Source: Henricia sp. BOLD:AAB3569 (taxonomy: Eukaryota > Echinodermata > Asteroidea > Spinulosida > Echinasteridae). From it: 64,000 bases of DNA. Shown here in pieces: positions 50,601 through 57,660 of this stretch (its first letter is position 1; each line of letters begins with the position of its first letter). Made by a program: the position numbers and the translations under genes. The notes under the pieces are model-generated. The model was not told the origin of the DNA. It searched no databases and saw nothing but the letters and a program-made list of their open reading frames with translations. The stretch spans positions 111,694 through 175,693 of the forward strand of contig JBBELK010000836.1 in assembly GCA_037783545.1 (NCBI GenBank), written 5' to 3'.

Positions 50601-51014
50601 GAAATGTTTTTGTAAATAGACCTTATGCACGGCGGCCATGATAGAGGGCAGTCACAGTGCGTCATGCACGAGTAGGCACTTTGTGGGTCTATTGTCACAT
50701 CATTTGAATATGAAAACCTGCCCCCTGTCATGGCCGCCATGCATAAGGTCTATTAGCAGGTCAAACAAGTCTTTTAAATTGAGATTTTATGGTCTCTTAA
50801 GTTGAACATGCCTTACCTCTTTAATCAATACTTCTCGTTCCGTGTGAAAGTCGCGAAATGTTGATGATACAAACACTCGTACCGTCTTCCAACCAACGCG
50901 CTTGATAACAAGTTTCTTCTTGTGTTGTTTAACTTCGATAGTTTTCTGTACGCTGTCCCACTGTTGGCTAATCTCGGATGAGTAGTCTAAACTACGCGAT
51001 GCTCCACAACCCAT
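32628..51014 (-). CDS. DUF4062-NACHT-TPR protein (TPR repeat-containing protein DDB_G0287407/TTC41-like)
   Basis: STAND-type NTPase of 1015 aa. Coding exons, minus strand: 51014-50817, 47869-47801, 47174-47068, 46551-46418, 46211-46078, 44257-44162, 43604-43452, 42861-42725, 41937-41826, 40991-40884, 40512-40339, 39823-39636, 39340-39008, 38495-38387, 37480-37352, 36754-36627, 36468-36336, 35737-35621, 34894-34751, 33688-33608, 33289-33131 and 32732-32628 (stop TAG); phases close. DUF4062 is at about residues 46-190 (VRVFVSSTFRDFHTERE, LYLVDVDLRWGVPKDT). The NACHT P-loop is GGPGSGKSS with Lys321, Walker B PVIIIIDALNQ with Asp412. The C-terminal third holds tetratricopeptide-like helices (AGLYKQAKDLIDKAVSLEQE, TGIYYEDRSDF, VFGEKHPKTL). 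It starts MGCGAS, which fits N-myristoylation at Gly2 with an adjacent palmitoylatable Cys3. No transmembrane segment. Likely a membrane-tethered cytoplasmic scaffold or sensor; the substrate is unknown. Related to nephrocystin-3, TEP1 and TTC41, but not orthologous to NPHP3 or TEP1 by architecture. Confidence 0.95.
32904..33054. mobile_element. MITE family 1 copy in the last intron of the NACHT gene
   Basis: Inverted ends TATAGACTGTATCGATTAGC and GCTATTCGATACGGTCTATA, interior as in the other copies. It sits between the last two coding exons. Confidence 0.85.
33824..34521. repeat. 100-bp tandem array in an intron of the NACHT gene
   Basis: Seven direct copies of a 100-bp unit (GCGTCTAGCAACATCAAAG, then CAATCACTGGATTGTTTG). 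Copies are nearly identical: the main variation is GGGTCACC/GGATCACC, with changes in the last unit. Each copy generates an overlapping 88-residue open frame that is an artefact of the repeat. It lies between exons 33688-33608 and 34894-34751. Confidence 0.97.
35006..35292. mobile_element. hAT-like foldback element built from GTCGAGTTGGT repeats
   Basis: Flanked by exact 8-bp target duplications GTGACACA at 34998-35005 and 35293-35300. The ends are GGAGTCAGGTCAACTCGAC and, inverted, GGATGTCGGTCAAGTCGAC. The arms consist of repeated GTCGAGTTGGTACGC-type motifs, in one orientation on the right and the complement on the left. The 8-bp duplication is the hAT signature. It lies in an intron of the NACHT gene. 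Confidence 0.85.
35805..36150. mobile_element. SINE-like repeat copy
   Basis: Shared blocks AGAATGCTCTGGGATCTTTA, CACACTGGACCAACGG, CATCCCTTCCGAAGGATGGA, GTGCCTTGCCCAAGGGCAC and GGATTCGAACCCGCAACC, the last like a tRNA T-arm. Further copies lie at about 49598-49812, 49820-50036 and 50040-50412, with a fragment at 61990-62140. This is a classic interspersed non-coding repeat; it has no reading frame. Confidence 0.75.
36786..36868. repeat. 25-bp tandem repeat
   Basis: Three direct copies of GGATATAGTATACATCTATT-based 25-bp units plus partial ones, followed by scattered relatives up to about 37030. It begins 30 bp upstream (minus-strand sense) of NACHT-gene exon 16 and separates the exon from a dead copy of it. 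Confidence 0.9.
36870..36945 (-). pseudogene. Dead duplicate of NACHT-gene exon 16 (5' half)
   Basis: About 70 bases match the start of exon 16 (36754-36627) in the same orientation: IEKDGMYSKM is preserved at the protein level, followed by KAS and a stop codon. The splice acceptor AG of the real exon has become AT, so it could not be spliced in. It probably arose by local duplication together with the neighbouring 25-bp repeats. Confidence 0.8.
37606..37784. mobile_element. Inverted-repeat element enclosing a tRNA-like core
   Basis: Arms ACACAAATGTGGACAAACG and CGTTTGTCCACATTTGTGT extend about 38 bases inverted. The interior (minus strand, about 37739-37666) reads as a tRNA: TAGCTCAATTGGTAGGGCA D-arm, anticodon stem TCTGC/GCAGA with loop ACGTTAA, and GTGTTCAAATCCC T-arm. 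U33 is replaced by C, so it is probably not a working tRNA. It lies in an intron of the NACHT gene. Confidence 0.7.
37919..38329. mobile_element. MITE, AGTTCCGA termini
   Basis: AGTTCCGACC and CTCGGAACT ends, flanked on both sides by ATGCAT, a likely 6-bp target duplication. About 410 bp, no coding capacity, in an intron of the NACHT gene. Confidence 0.6.
38743..38940. mobile_element. MITE family 3 full-length copy
   Basis: ATTGATCACGTTCAAATGACG to CGTCTGTGAACGTGATTAAT, interior GCACTTTATGGCGTTTA-like. In an intron of the NACHT gene. Confidence 0.85.
41045..41712. mobile_element. MITE family 3 copy split by another element
   Basis: The left family 3 arm (CAAATGATGTCACTGCC) ends near 41105, and the interior resumes near 41564 (CATCTGCTGTACTGTACTTCG). 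Between them lies an element with ends GGCCCTTTTCTAAATC and GATTTGGAAAAAGGCC, whose interior repeats GGCTCCGGCTTCATGC-like units. A relative of the insert is at about 40047-40118. Confidence 0.7.
42050..42425. mobile_element. MITE related to 7838-8165
   Basis: Shares GTATCATTTGCAATGACCC, AGTGTTGATAGCAATGGTAAC and the TATTACTGCA-type interior in the same order, more diverged at the ends. In the intron before the P-loop exon side of the NACHT gene. Confidence 0.5.
43745..43962. mobile_element. MITE family 3 full-length copy
   Basis: CTATTGATCACGTTCACAGACG to TGAACGTGATCAATAG, inverted relative to the copies at 38743 and 45655. In an intron of the NACHT gene. Confidence 0.88.
44520..44933. mobile_element. 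MITE, AGGGGTCGAAATTA termini
   Basis: Ends AGGGGTCGAAATTAACACTGG and AATTTCGACCCCT. Inner repeats of CTGGTCC and ACCAG. About 414 bp in an intron of the NACHT gene; no reading frame of note. Confidence 0.65.
45655..45874. mobile_element. MITE family 3 full-length copy
   Basis: ATTGATCACGTTCAAATGACG to CGTCTGTGAACGTGATCAA; the interior matches 38743-38940 closely. In an intron of the NACHT gene. Confidence 0.88.
47287..47466. mobile_element. pogo/Tigger-type MITE, second copy
   Basis: TACAGTGAACTCGCGTTACAG start, interior TTTGAGCTTTATATCCAGAGA, and an end like AACAAGAGTTTACT. Diverged relative of 21040-21219. Confidence 0.6.
47564..47713. mobile_element. MITE family 2 copy
   Basis: CTATAGAGCCTTTGCCCGGC to GCCGGTGCAGAAGCTCTATAG; almost identical to the copy at 55963-56110, so recently active. 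In the intron between NACHT-gene exons 3 and 2. Confidence 0.9.
48007..48263. mobile_element. MITE, CAGGGGCGGATCCAGG termini
   Basis: Inverted ends CAGGGGCGGATCC and GGATCCGCCCCTG flanked by direct GTACAAG duplications (48000-48006 and 48264-48270). It contains two long G tracts. Such ends are common in hAT-type MITEs. In the first intron of the NACHT gene. Confidence 0.8.
48655..48731 (+). repeat. G-rich low-complexity tract
   Basis: About 75 bases of repeated GGGGG and GGGGAATGGGG runs on the plus strand, with many runs of three or more G. Able to form G-quadruplexes. In the first intron of the NACHT gene. Confidence 0.8.
49598..50412. mobile_element. Cluster of three SINE-like repeat copies
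   Basis: Copies at about 49598-49812, 49820-50036 and 50040-50412, all in the same direction and carrying GAATGCTCTGGGATCTTTA and CACTGGACCAACG. The first two are about 170 bases apart and nearly identical, which points to local duplication; the third matches 35805-36150 better. Confidence 0.75.
50615..50754. mobile_element. MITE family 2 copy near NACHT-gene exon 1
   Basis: AATAGACCTTATGCACGGCG to GCCGCCATGCATAAGGTCTATT. It ends about 60 bases beyond the exon 1 donor. Confidence 0.85.
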
Positions 51015-52055
51015 GGTGGAGATGCCGATTAGTTGATGACATGTACAGGATCGGAGAGGTTTCAGAATTTATGAGTTTGGTTGGAACTGTGGATTAAGAA
51101 AATACAGTTGAACTATGGAGCTATAAAAGGTTGAACCTAATATAAAAATAAGAGGTCCTTGGGACTTGTTTTGTTTAATTACACATGAATTAGGAATTGT
51201 ACGATACAATATATTACAAACACAATACTACTATCAGACCATGCGTATACCGTACACTGTCGTACTCGTACTGCTAGCAAAATATGACTGTTTATACGTA
51301 CCAGTTAAACAGGAAAAGATAGCCGAAGTAGTTTCTCCTCGGGATCGGATACAGGCAAAACAATCACTCACCGTCTCTGCAAAGTCTGAATGCATTTCAT
51401 CAAACCAGGCGCACCGATTTCGACTGGCAAACATAAAGCGCGCCCTCTTGAGGAAGAATCCATCAACATGTTTCGGGTGATTGTCGCGAAAACACGCTTA
51501 TGGGTTCTAAACTTGGGGCATTTTGGAACGCTTGGTGGCAGCACAGACGCAATGTGGACGGCACAGTGCTAGTGGTAAGGTACGGCCACATCATCACGAC
51601 TTTACAGGTACAGGTATGACTTCCGTTCACTGGTCGCCACTGAGGCGCCGTGCGTTAGGTCTATGGAACAGGGCAGACAAAGTATTTTCAAGGAAATTGA
51701 TGAATGCTTTTCACTCCAAAAACCACTTCCCTTCAAAGTTGTAACATGTTTTGGTGCTTATTAAGTCTTTATAAGGAAGTGGCGACCAGACGGAATTCTT
51801 TCCAATGAACTTGTCATCAATCCAAGTTATCAAAAGCAAAGGTTCATTTTAATTAACAATTAATACTGTTTTCCAAACTTAAGTAGCTATGCAAAGCTTT
51901 CCGGGTAAAAATCACAACATTGCACAGTTAAATAACTCACATAAGCTAAGCTTTAGCATACTTTAACGTACATTTGTTATTCTGTCTACCAAAAAAAGTC
52001 ATTGAATATGCATAATTATGTATCAATGTAATTATTTTAAAACTACAAGTAGTAT
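51015..52055. other. 5' flank of the NACHT gene
   Basis: No exon could be supported. A repeat-like block at about 51605-51800 shares CTGGTCGCCACT and GAATTCTTTCC with the sequence beside the 77-bp minisatellite near 14800. The promoter of the NACHT gene is expected here; no TATA box or clear motif was recognised. Confidence 0.4.
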
Positions 52056-52237
52056 ACAAATATTGACTGCTCATGAGGGTGATGGTGCAAACTATCGTCC
52101 CGAGGTTATTTTGAGACGGCAGGCCTGCTATTTTCCCGAGGCCGTAGGCCGAGGGAAAATAGCAGGCCTGCCGTCTCAAAATAACCGAGGGACGATAGTT
52201 TGCTCCATAACCCGAATAAAGAGCAGTCAATATTTGT
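52056..52237. repeat. Near-perfect palindrome (foldback) of about 180 bp
   Basis: Arms of about 88 bases read from CAAATATTGACTGCTC to its complement, with centre GAGGCCGTAGGCCGAGG. Only a few mismatches are visible (for example GAGGGTGATGG against CCATAACCC). The RNA or single strand would form one long hairpin. Confidence 0.85.
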
Positions 52238-52239
52238 TT

Positions 52240-52478
52240 TATATACCTCATACATTGATTTTATGTGTCAAAATTATTGGTATTTTTGACCTATGACGCA
52301 GAGGTCAAACAATAGTACTTTTTCAGTTGCCCAAAATTGTACTATCCTTTGACCTATGACGCAAAGGTCAAACAATAGTACTTTTTTTAGTTGCCGTCGG
52401 AAATGGTTAAACTATTCCATGTCAGGTGATCTGCTTTTAACCAATCAGTTAACGAGACTCAATGTATGAGGTATATAA
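52240..52478. mobile_element. Inverted-end element with two AGGTCA everted repeats
   Basis: Ends ATACCTCATACATTGA and TCAATGTATGAGGTATA are inverted. Inside, TTTGACCTATGACGCARAGGTC followed by AAACAATAGTACTTTTT occurs twice (about 52287-52325 and 52349-52391). Each holds TGACCT and AGGTCA separated by 8 bases. Confidence 0.65.
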
Positions 52479-52870
52479 TGCTTTCTAGTATCCACACAAC
52501 AGGCCTTCGCCAATAAGAAGGACAGGTACACCAATCACATGGGGTATCTTAAAACTTGGACCGCGAGGTTAATTTCACCTCGGGAGTTCACCTTAACGCA
52601 AGCATTCGTTGCGTGTAATCGTATTTCGTGTATGTATATACATTGCGAACGGTACATAACTTGAAACATTCGCTCTAGACGCCGTGTCCATCTGAATTCT
52701 AAACGCAAAGGGGAGGGTTGGGTCCAATATGGCAACCACTTGAAATAGGCCTATCACAAACGAGTCTTCAAAAAAATAAGGAAGCCGTCTATTAGCGCCT
52801 ACCATTGATTATGGTATAATTTCAAGCCATATAGCAAGATATTTCGGACGATGCCAAGCATTGGTGATAT

Positions 52871-54367
52871 CTATGGTAACGCAGTGTGGTTTTGCCAGAT
52901 GAGGTTCAGGACAGGAAAATTTGGCAATCTGTTCGACTCTTCGGGGTTCCGAGTTCTGTTGTTCAAAGCTTCCTCGATGCATTGCAGGGTCACGGGGTCA
53001 AAGCTATATTGGAATTTATTAGCAAATAAATGAGGCTGTTTAGCGAGATACTCCAAGTAAGCTATACCGAAGACGCAAAGACCGCGGACGTATTTGCCAC
53101 GACACGGTGGGTGCGTTTTGATGTCACCCCACTTCATGAAACGAACGTTCTCATCCCAAGTTGGGTTGGGGAAACCCCCTGGTGTACCGTGCGTCCGCTG
53201 TAAGGTGGCCCAGTAATGTTCATCCGGGCTGTATGTGTCTTTAGACCACTCTAAGAGGTTGATACCAACCCGACTGGTCAGCACGTACTCGGCAAAGTGC
53301 CTGGTTGCCGCGTAGTACGCGTTGCCGAAGTGGATGGTCAGATTGTGCGGTGGAGGCGCTTTGAGTTTCTTGGTTCGGGTAACGTGCCGGTTTTTGACGA
53401 TGTGATGATACCGTGTCCTTCCGGTAATGTAAGACGGTGGCTTGATACCCGTGATGTCATTGTGACATTTGTAGGCCTTCAACTGCCGAACAATCTCCAA
53501 GTTCGTCTTCAAGGGGAAATCCTGCCCACACAGGTTGATGACAAACTTCCACCGATAAACGGCGCCTCGAGGTCCCACCAAGTCTCTCATGCAGTTGATA
53601 TCTGCTAGAAGTCTCGTGAAGCCGGCGTACTGCACGTCTTCCGTCTTCGACGCTATGAAGACATTCGGGAAGCAACGGGCAAGTCCTTGGATTGCCTCCT
53701 TGAAGGCCAAGGGGGACTTGGCGTCGGGGTGGAGGCAGTAGAGGTTCTGAGGTTGGTATATCGCTCGGAGGAGGCGTTCCACCTGAGCAGACTCCTTGTG
53801 GACAACGATGATATAGGCCAGGGGAAAGCCAGCTTCGTCCTCGGTAGCTGGGTTTGTTGGGTAATACCGGACGCGTCTGTAGCGATCACAGTAATGCGTC
53901 CAGCCTTGGACCGCGGTATCATCCGGTACGGCGATCGACCCATTCCCAGTTAATCGCTCTTTCCGCAACGTCTCATACACCGCCCGAATAACACCTTTAT
54001 CTCCAGAAAATATAGCTGCACATTCGGTTTCCCAGTGTCGGTGGAAAGAGGACACGAATGCGTTACCTGAAGGAATTAAATCATAACGTGCATGCACCTG
54101 TTTTTCTTGACGATTTGACGGCTTGTCAAGATGATGGTGTTTTAGATGCAAGCCACCGTTCTTATCGTATCCCTTGTTCTTTTGGTAATCTGGTAATGAT
54201 TTAAAAAGACCAGAAAATGTCTGATGTCCTTCGTTCTTACCTTTGTGTTCCGGTTCATATAGAAGTATCATCATCAGCTGGAGAAACCCACATAACGCGC
54301 ACAGACACACGACCCAACCGAAGAATCGACGGCGGCGTGGACAGCAATTAGATGCATGCATGTTCAC
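52871..54367 (-). CDS. Beta-1,3-galactosyl-O-glycosyl-glycoprotein beta-1,6-N-acetylglucosaminyltransferase (GT14, GCNT family)
   Basis: Golgi enzyme that transfers GlcNAc from UDP-GlcNAc in beta-1,6 linkage to make core 2 or core 4 O-glycans or I-type branches. A single uninterrupted exon codes 498 aa, as in vertebrate GCNT1, GCNT3 and GCNT4. Type II topology: short basic cytoplasmic end (CCPRRRR) then a signal anchor at about residues 15-36 (FFGWVVCLCALCGFLQLMMI). The lumenal catalytic domain shows the family motifs AYIIVVHKESAQVERLLRAIY, NLYCLHPDAKSP, INLCGQDFPLKTNLE, TYSPDEHYWATL and CVFGIAYL. Sequons NGS, NLT, NRT and NHT are possible N-glycosylation sites. Two Met codons lie at positions 1 and 3, and either could be used. 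The branch specificity (core 2, core 4 or I) cannot be told by eye. Confidence 0.97.
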   Translation of the reverse strand: MNMHASNCCPRRRRFFGWVVCLCALCGFLQLMMILLYEPEHKGKNEGHQTFSGLFKSLPDYQKNKGYDKNGGLHLKHHHLDKPSNRQEKQVHARYDLIPSGNAFVSSFHRHWETECAAIFSGDKGVIRAVYETLRKERLTGNGSIAVPDDTAVQGWTHYCDRYRRVRYYPTNPATEDEAGFPLAYIIVVHKESAQVERLLRAIYQPQNLYCLHPDAKSPLAFKEAIQGLARCFPNVFIASKTEDVQYAGFTRLLADINCMRDLVGPRGAVYRWKFVINLCGQDFPLKTNLEIVRQLKAYKCHNDITGIKPPSYITGRTRYHHIVKNRHVTRTKKLKAPPPHNLTIHFGNAYYAATRHFAEYVLTSRVGINLLEWSKDTYSPDEHYWATLQRTHGTPGGFPNPTWDENVRFMKWGDIKTHPPCRGKYVRGLCVFGIAYLEYLAKQPHLFANKFQYSFDPVTLQCIEEALNNRTRNPEESNRLPNFPVLNLIWQNHTALP

Positions 54368-54640
54368 GTCACCACGCCGGTGTCGCTTGCGGTTTGTGTA
54401 TTACGCCTAATAATTCCAAACATTTCATGCCGTCTTTACATTGTGGTGTTGGACGGACATCTCGCTGCATGCCTACAAAATCGGACAACAATGTTGATAA
54501 ATTTTGGCGAAGTTTCTTTTTCGTGATGGGAACTGAACGATGGATGGAAACTGAAAGATGGATGGCAATTGACAGCCAAAGTATTAGTACCCTGATGACC
54601 AATGACTCGTTTGCGCCCCAACTATACCAACAGTCCCAGT

Positions 54641-54705
54641 TTCTGTTGAGGCTTTCCCAACAATTAAGTTGGAGCAGTTCTAACTTATTGTTGGGAAAGC
54701 ATTGA
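54641..54705. repeat. Short foldback upstream of the GCNT-family gene
   Basis: GCTTTCCCAACAATAAGTT-like arms are inverted around GGAGCAG; CAACTATACC and similar sequences outside also partly pair. It may be a small MITE. Confidence 0.5.
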
Positions 54706-55047
54706 CAATAAATTGGGGCGTAACGGCTCTTCATTGAATCAATCAAGTATCCAGCATTCCAAGAATGCAGCAAGTAAATTTAACTGCTACCACCTAAGCA
54801 TCTAGAGCATTTCCTGCATTATATACAATTCATATTTTTACTTACACAACCACCGCAACAAAAGCAAAACTTGAAAACCTTGGCTTGTGTCTATGCATTG
54901 AAAATAAAAACCCAAGGCGTGTTAAATTCTTCACATTTTCTTCAGTGCTTAATTCGTGGTACACTGGTCATCTTAGTAAGCAATGTATGCCCTTACATTT
55001 CAATGAACAGCTTTTCACACACACGTGTACCGTGATTATGTACTTAC

Positions 55048-55127
55048 TGGAATGACAGAGACCAAAGTCCATGTTGATACAGACAGGATTTGACACCATG
55101 GTACAGGGAACCATGTGGGTGACGTCA
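55048..55127 (-). CDS. Possible orphan coding exon
   Basis: On the minus strand an open frame reads DVTHMVPCTMVSNPVCINMD, then FGLCHS, and ends at a strong donor (CCA then GTAAGTAC). The cysteine spacing is suggestive of a secreted cysteine-rich module, but no matching exon was found downstream before the GCNT-family gene. It could be part of an unlocated gene, a non-coding first exon, or chance. Confidence 0.25.
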
Positions 55128-55538
55128 CTGATCACGCCCAGATGACGTCATAGGTCCGCCTATTGTACTTTTAAAGGACGGAGTTGTTTAGCACTCAGCA
55201 AAAAAAACATGGCATAATTATTATATGCACATTCCGTTTTGTACATGGTTTACATATTGGTTTCTTTAAAAAGGAAATCATTATGACGTACGCCCACCGG
55301 CATTATACATTTTAAAGATTTGGCCAAAATGTGTCAATTTGTCTCCAAGATTTCTTAATTTCGCCTAAAATTGGAAAAAAGAAAAGAACAAAACAACTTT
55401 CAATTTGGAAACATCACCAAGACAGGAATTTATTTTATATTCTCTTCCCAAACCGCTTTAATCCAATAAATAACATAAATAAAATGAACTTATTAACAAT
55501 AAATAATACATAAAATGAGGGTAGAAGTTTAACAAGTA

Positions 55539-55688
55539 TTATAGACGGTATCGAATAGCCGCCATTTCGTGGGGCACCTTTTGTTACTTAAACCGTTCTA
55601 CAATGGAAGCACAATATGTGCAACCATACATGTCCTCAAGGAACAAAGAAACTGCCCCACAAAATGGCGGCTATTCGATACAGTCTAT
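55539..55688. mobile_element. MITE family 1 copy
   Basis: TATAGACGGTATCGAATAGC and GCTATTCGATACAGTCTAT ends; the ends here read GCCGCCATTT and AAATGGCGGC. Confidence 0.88.
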
Positions 55689-55899
55689 TCGCAACTGCGA
55701 GAAACAGATGACCAACGTGGATTTAAGTGATAAAATGTAATTTTTGGAGACTTTTACAATCTTAAATTAGCGTTTTATATTTTACACAACCCTTCAACCC
55801 ACAAATATATAATTTTTTTGACAACCAACAAACCAGCAAACCAATATTTATTTAATGCTTGATAAAATTTAGACATACACTGAAACAACCAAACTTGGG

Positions 55900-55962
55900 A
55901 TATTATAGCTCAGCTGGTAGAGCGTCTGCCTGGTGAGTCAGGGGTCTCTCGTTCCAATCCCA
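55900..55962 (+). tRNA. tRNA-derived fragment abutting a MITE
   Basis: TATAGCTCAGCTGGTAGAGCG is a typical D-arm and GTTCCAATCCC a T-arm, but acceptor pairing is not evident and the sequence runs directly into the family 2 MITE at 55963. Probably a SINE head or pseudogene truncated by the MITE. Confidence 0.3.
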
Positions 55963-56110
55963 ATAGAGCCTTTGCATGGCGGCCATGACAGGGGGCAGTC
56001 ACATTGTTACCATGTGTCATGCATGAGTAGGTGCTTTGTGGTTCTATTGTTACATCATTTAAATAAGAAAACCTGCCCCCTGTCATGGCCGCCGGTGCAG
56101 AAGCTCTATA
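55963..56110. mobile_element. MITE family 2 copy
   Basis: Nearly identical to the copy at 47564-47713 over its whole length, including CACATTGTTACCATGTGTCA and CATTTAAATAAGAAAACCTG. Confidence 0.9.
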
Positions 56111-56385
56111 AGGCCCTTACAATTTTTCTCTCATCCTAAGTTTGGTTGTTTCCTAGTCCCAGTGTAGATAACTCTTTTAGTTTAAATACTTCAGCCATTT
56201 TCTTAAATTAATTGGATATTAACAGCAAAAACATTTTTAAAACCCTCTTTTCAATTTTCTTTTGTTTACCTTAAGTACATTCTACTTCTTGTTTATATAC
56301 CCATGGAGGTAGGCCTCCATGATATACCCCTTTGCACGGCAGCCATGCATCATGTTTATAAGTTGGTGCTTTGTGGATCTGTTGT

Positions 56386-56906
56386 CAACGTTGTAGTCGA
56401 GTACTTTTATCCGAGTACCAAGTACTGCCGAGTACCATTTCAGTCGAGTATTTTGCCAACCGAGTACAAGTACAGGAGTCCGAGTACCGAGTACTTGAAC
56501 ATCCGAGTACCGAGTACAAGTACTTCAACATCCGAGTACGAGTTCGAGTACCGAGTACTAACAATAAAATACAATAAAATATTTTTAAAAAAAAGATGAA
56601 GCTTTTTTCTTGACCGAAACGCTTAAAACTATTTCTTGGTCGACGCGCGTAGAGAATCGATTCTGTAATCGCTACGCGCAGTAGGAATCGGGGGCAGTTT
56701 GCGTGCAGTCTACACTTTTTTTATCGAGTACTGCTATTCGAGTACGAGTACTTGGAGAGTCGAGTACAGTGCCGAGTCTGAGTACTTCGCTTACCGAGTA
56801 CGAGTATGGACTGTACGAGTATTTTGAATTTCGAGTACAAGTACTCTCAAAATGGTACTCGGGTAGTACTCGAGTATGAGTACCGAATACGAGTACTACA
56901 ACGCTG
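56386..56906. mobile_element. hAT-like element built from GAGTAC repeats, nested in a MITE family 2 copy
   Basis: Ends CAACGTTGTAGTCGAGTAC and, inverted, CAGCGTTGTAGTACTCG. It is flanked by TCTGTTGT (56378-56385) and TCTATTGT (56907-56914), an 8-bp duplication with one change, as expected of hAT elements. Both arms are dense in CGAGTAC and CGAGTACNGAGTAC motifs, in opposite senses; the centre around 56590-56710 is unrelated. It interrupts a family 2 MITE, whose left part is 56322-56385 and right part 56907-56972. Confidence 0.88.
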
Positions 56907-57660
56907 TCTATTGTCACAACATTTACACAAGAAAATCTGCCCTCAATATGGCTGCCAGTACAAAAGGTCTACACTGCATTATTTAAGCAACTGTTTAATC
57001 AGTCAATTTAAGTATAATCCCACAAGCTTTTCACCAAAAATAAAACCCTGGCAATTTCACTCACACAGGAGCAGTTATCAATGAATTGCCGTCTTGAAAT
57101 GATTTTGCAACCTGTAAGAAACGAGCCAAAAAGAGAAATAAACGTAATGTGCAAGCGTGTGCTAAAGGATTCATAGGTAATAGGGAATGTCACAATCTAA
57201 GTGCTGATAGGGTTGTGTGCTTATTTTTACCATTTTTTGCGTACACATCAGTCGTTCAGAACATTGATAAAAAATATAAGCAAATAGAACACCATGCCTT
57301 TGTCCAGATCTCATTTTTGAGCCTCCCATTTTTCCCATGGGTGTTGAGATTTTGATACCATATCATGTGTCATATTTTTCTCATTACCATTCTGAAATTT
57401 CACACTCTCAATCCGTATATATTTTGAAGGTCTTAGGATATCGTTAAAAAACGCCGACATTTTGCAAACTAATTTATCTGTTCCATAAAGCAATGCAGTG
57501 ATTACATCAACCTTTTTGCTTCCACATCCAAACTGGAGGTTGCAAATTTCCTGTTTTCTTGCCATGGATAGTATTTTGGGGAAGTATTTTATATGATTGT
57601 TAGATTATAACGAAGTCCATTTTCTGCAAACATCTGAGCAAGCTCCTTTAATACTCACCC

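Noticed and set aside
32628-51014. Nephrocystin-3 (NPHP3) or TEP1
   Set aside because: NPHP3 has an N-terminal coiled coil and no such DUF4062 segment at residue 46; TEP1 has TROVE and WD40 domains. Neither is present here.
53297-53953. Plus-strand open frames of 88-103 aa
   Set aside because: Antisense shadows within the GCNT-family single exon.
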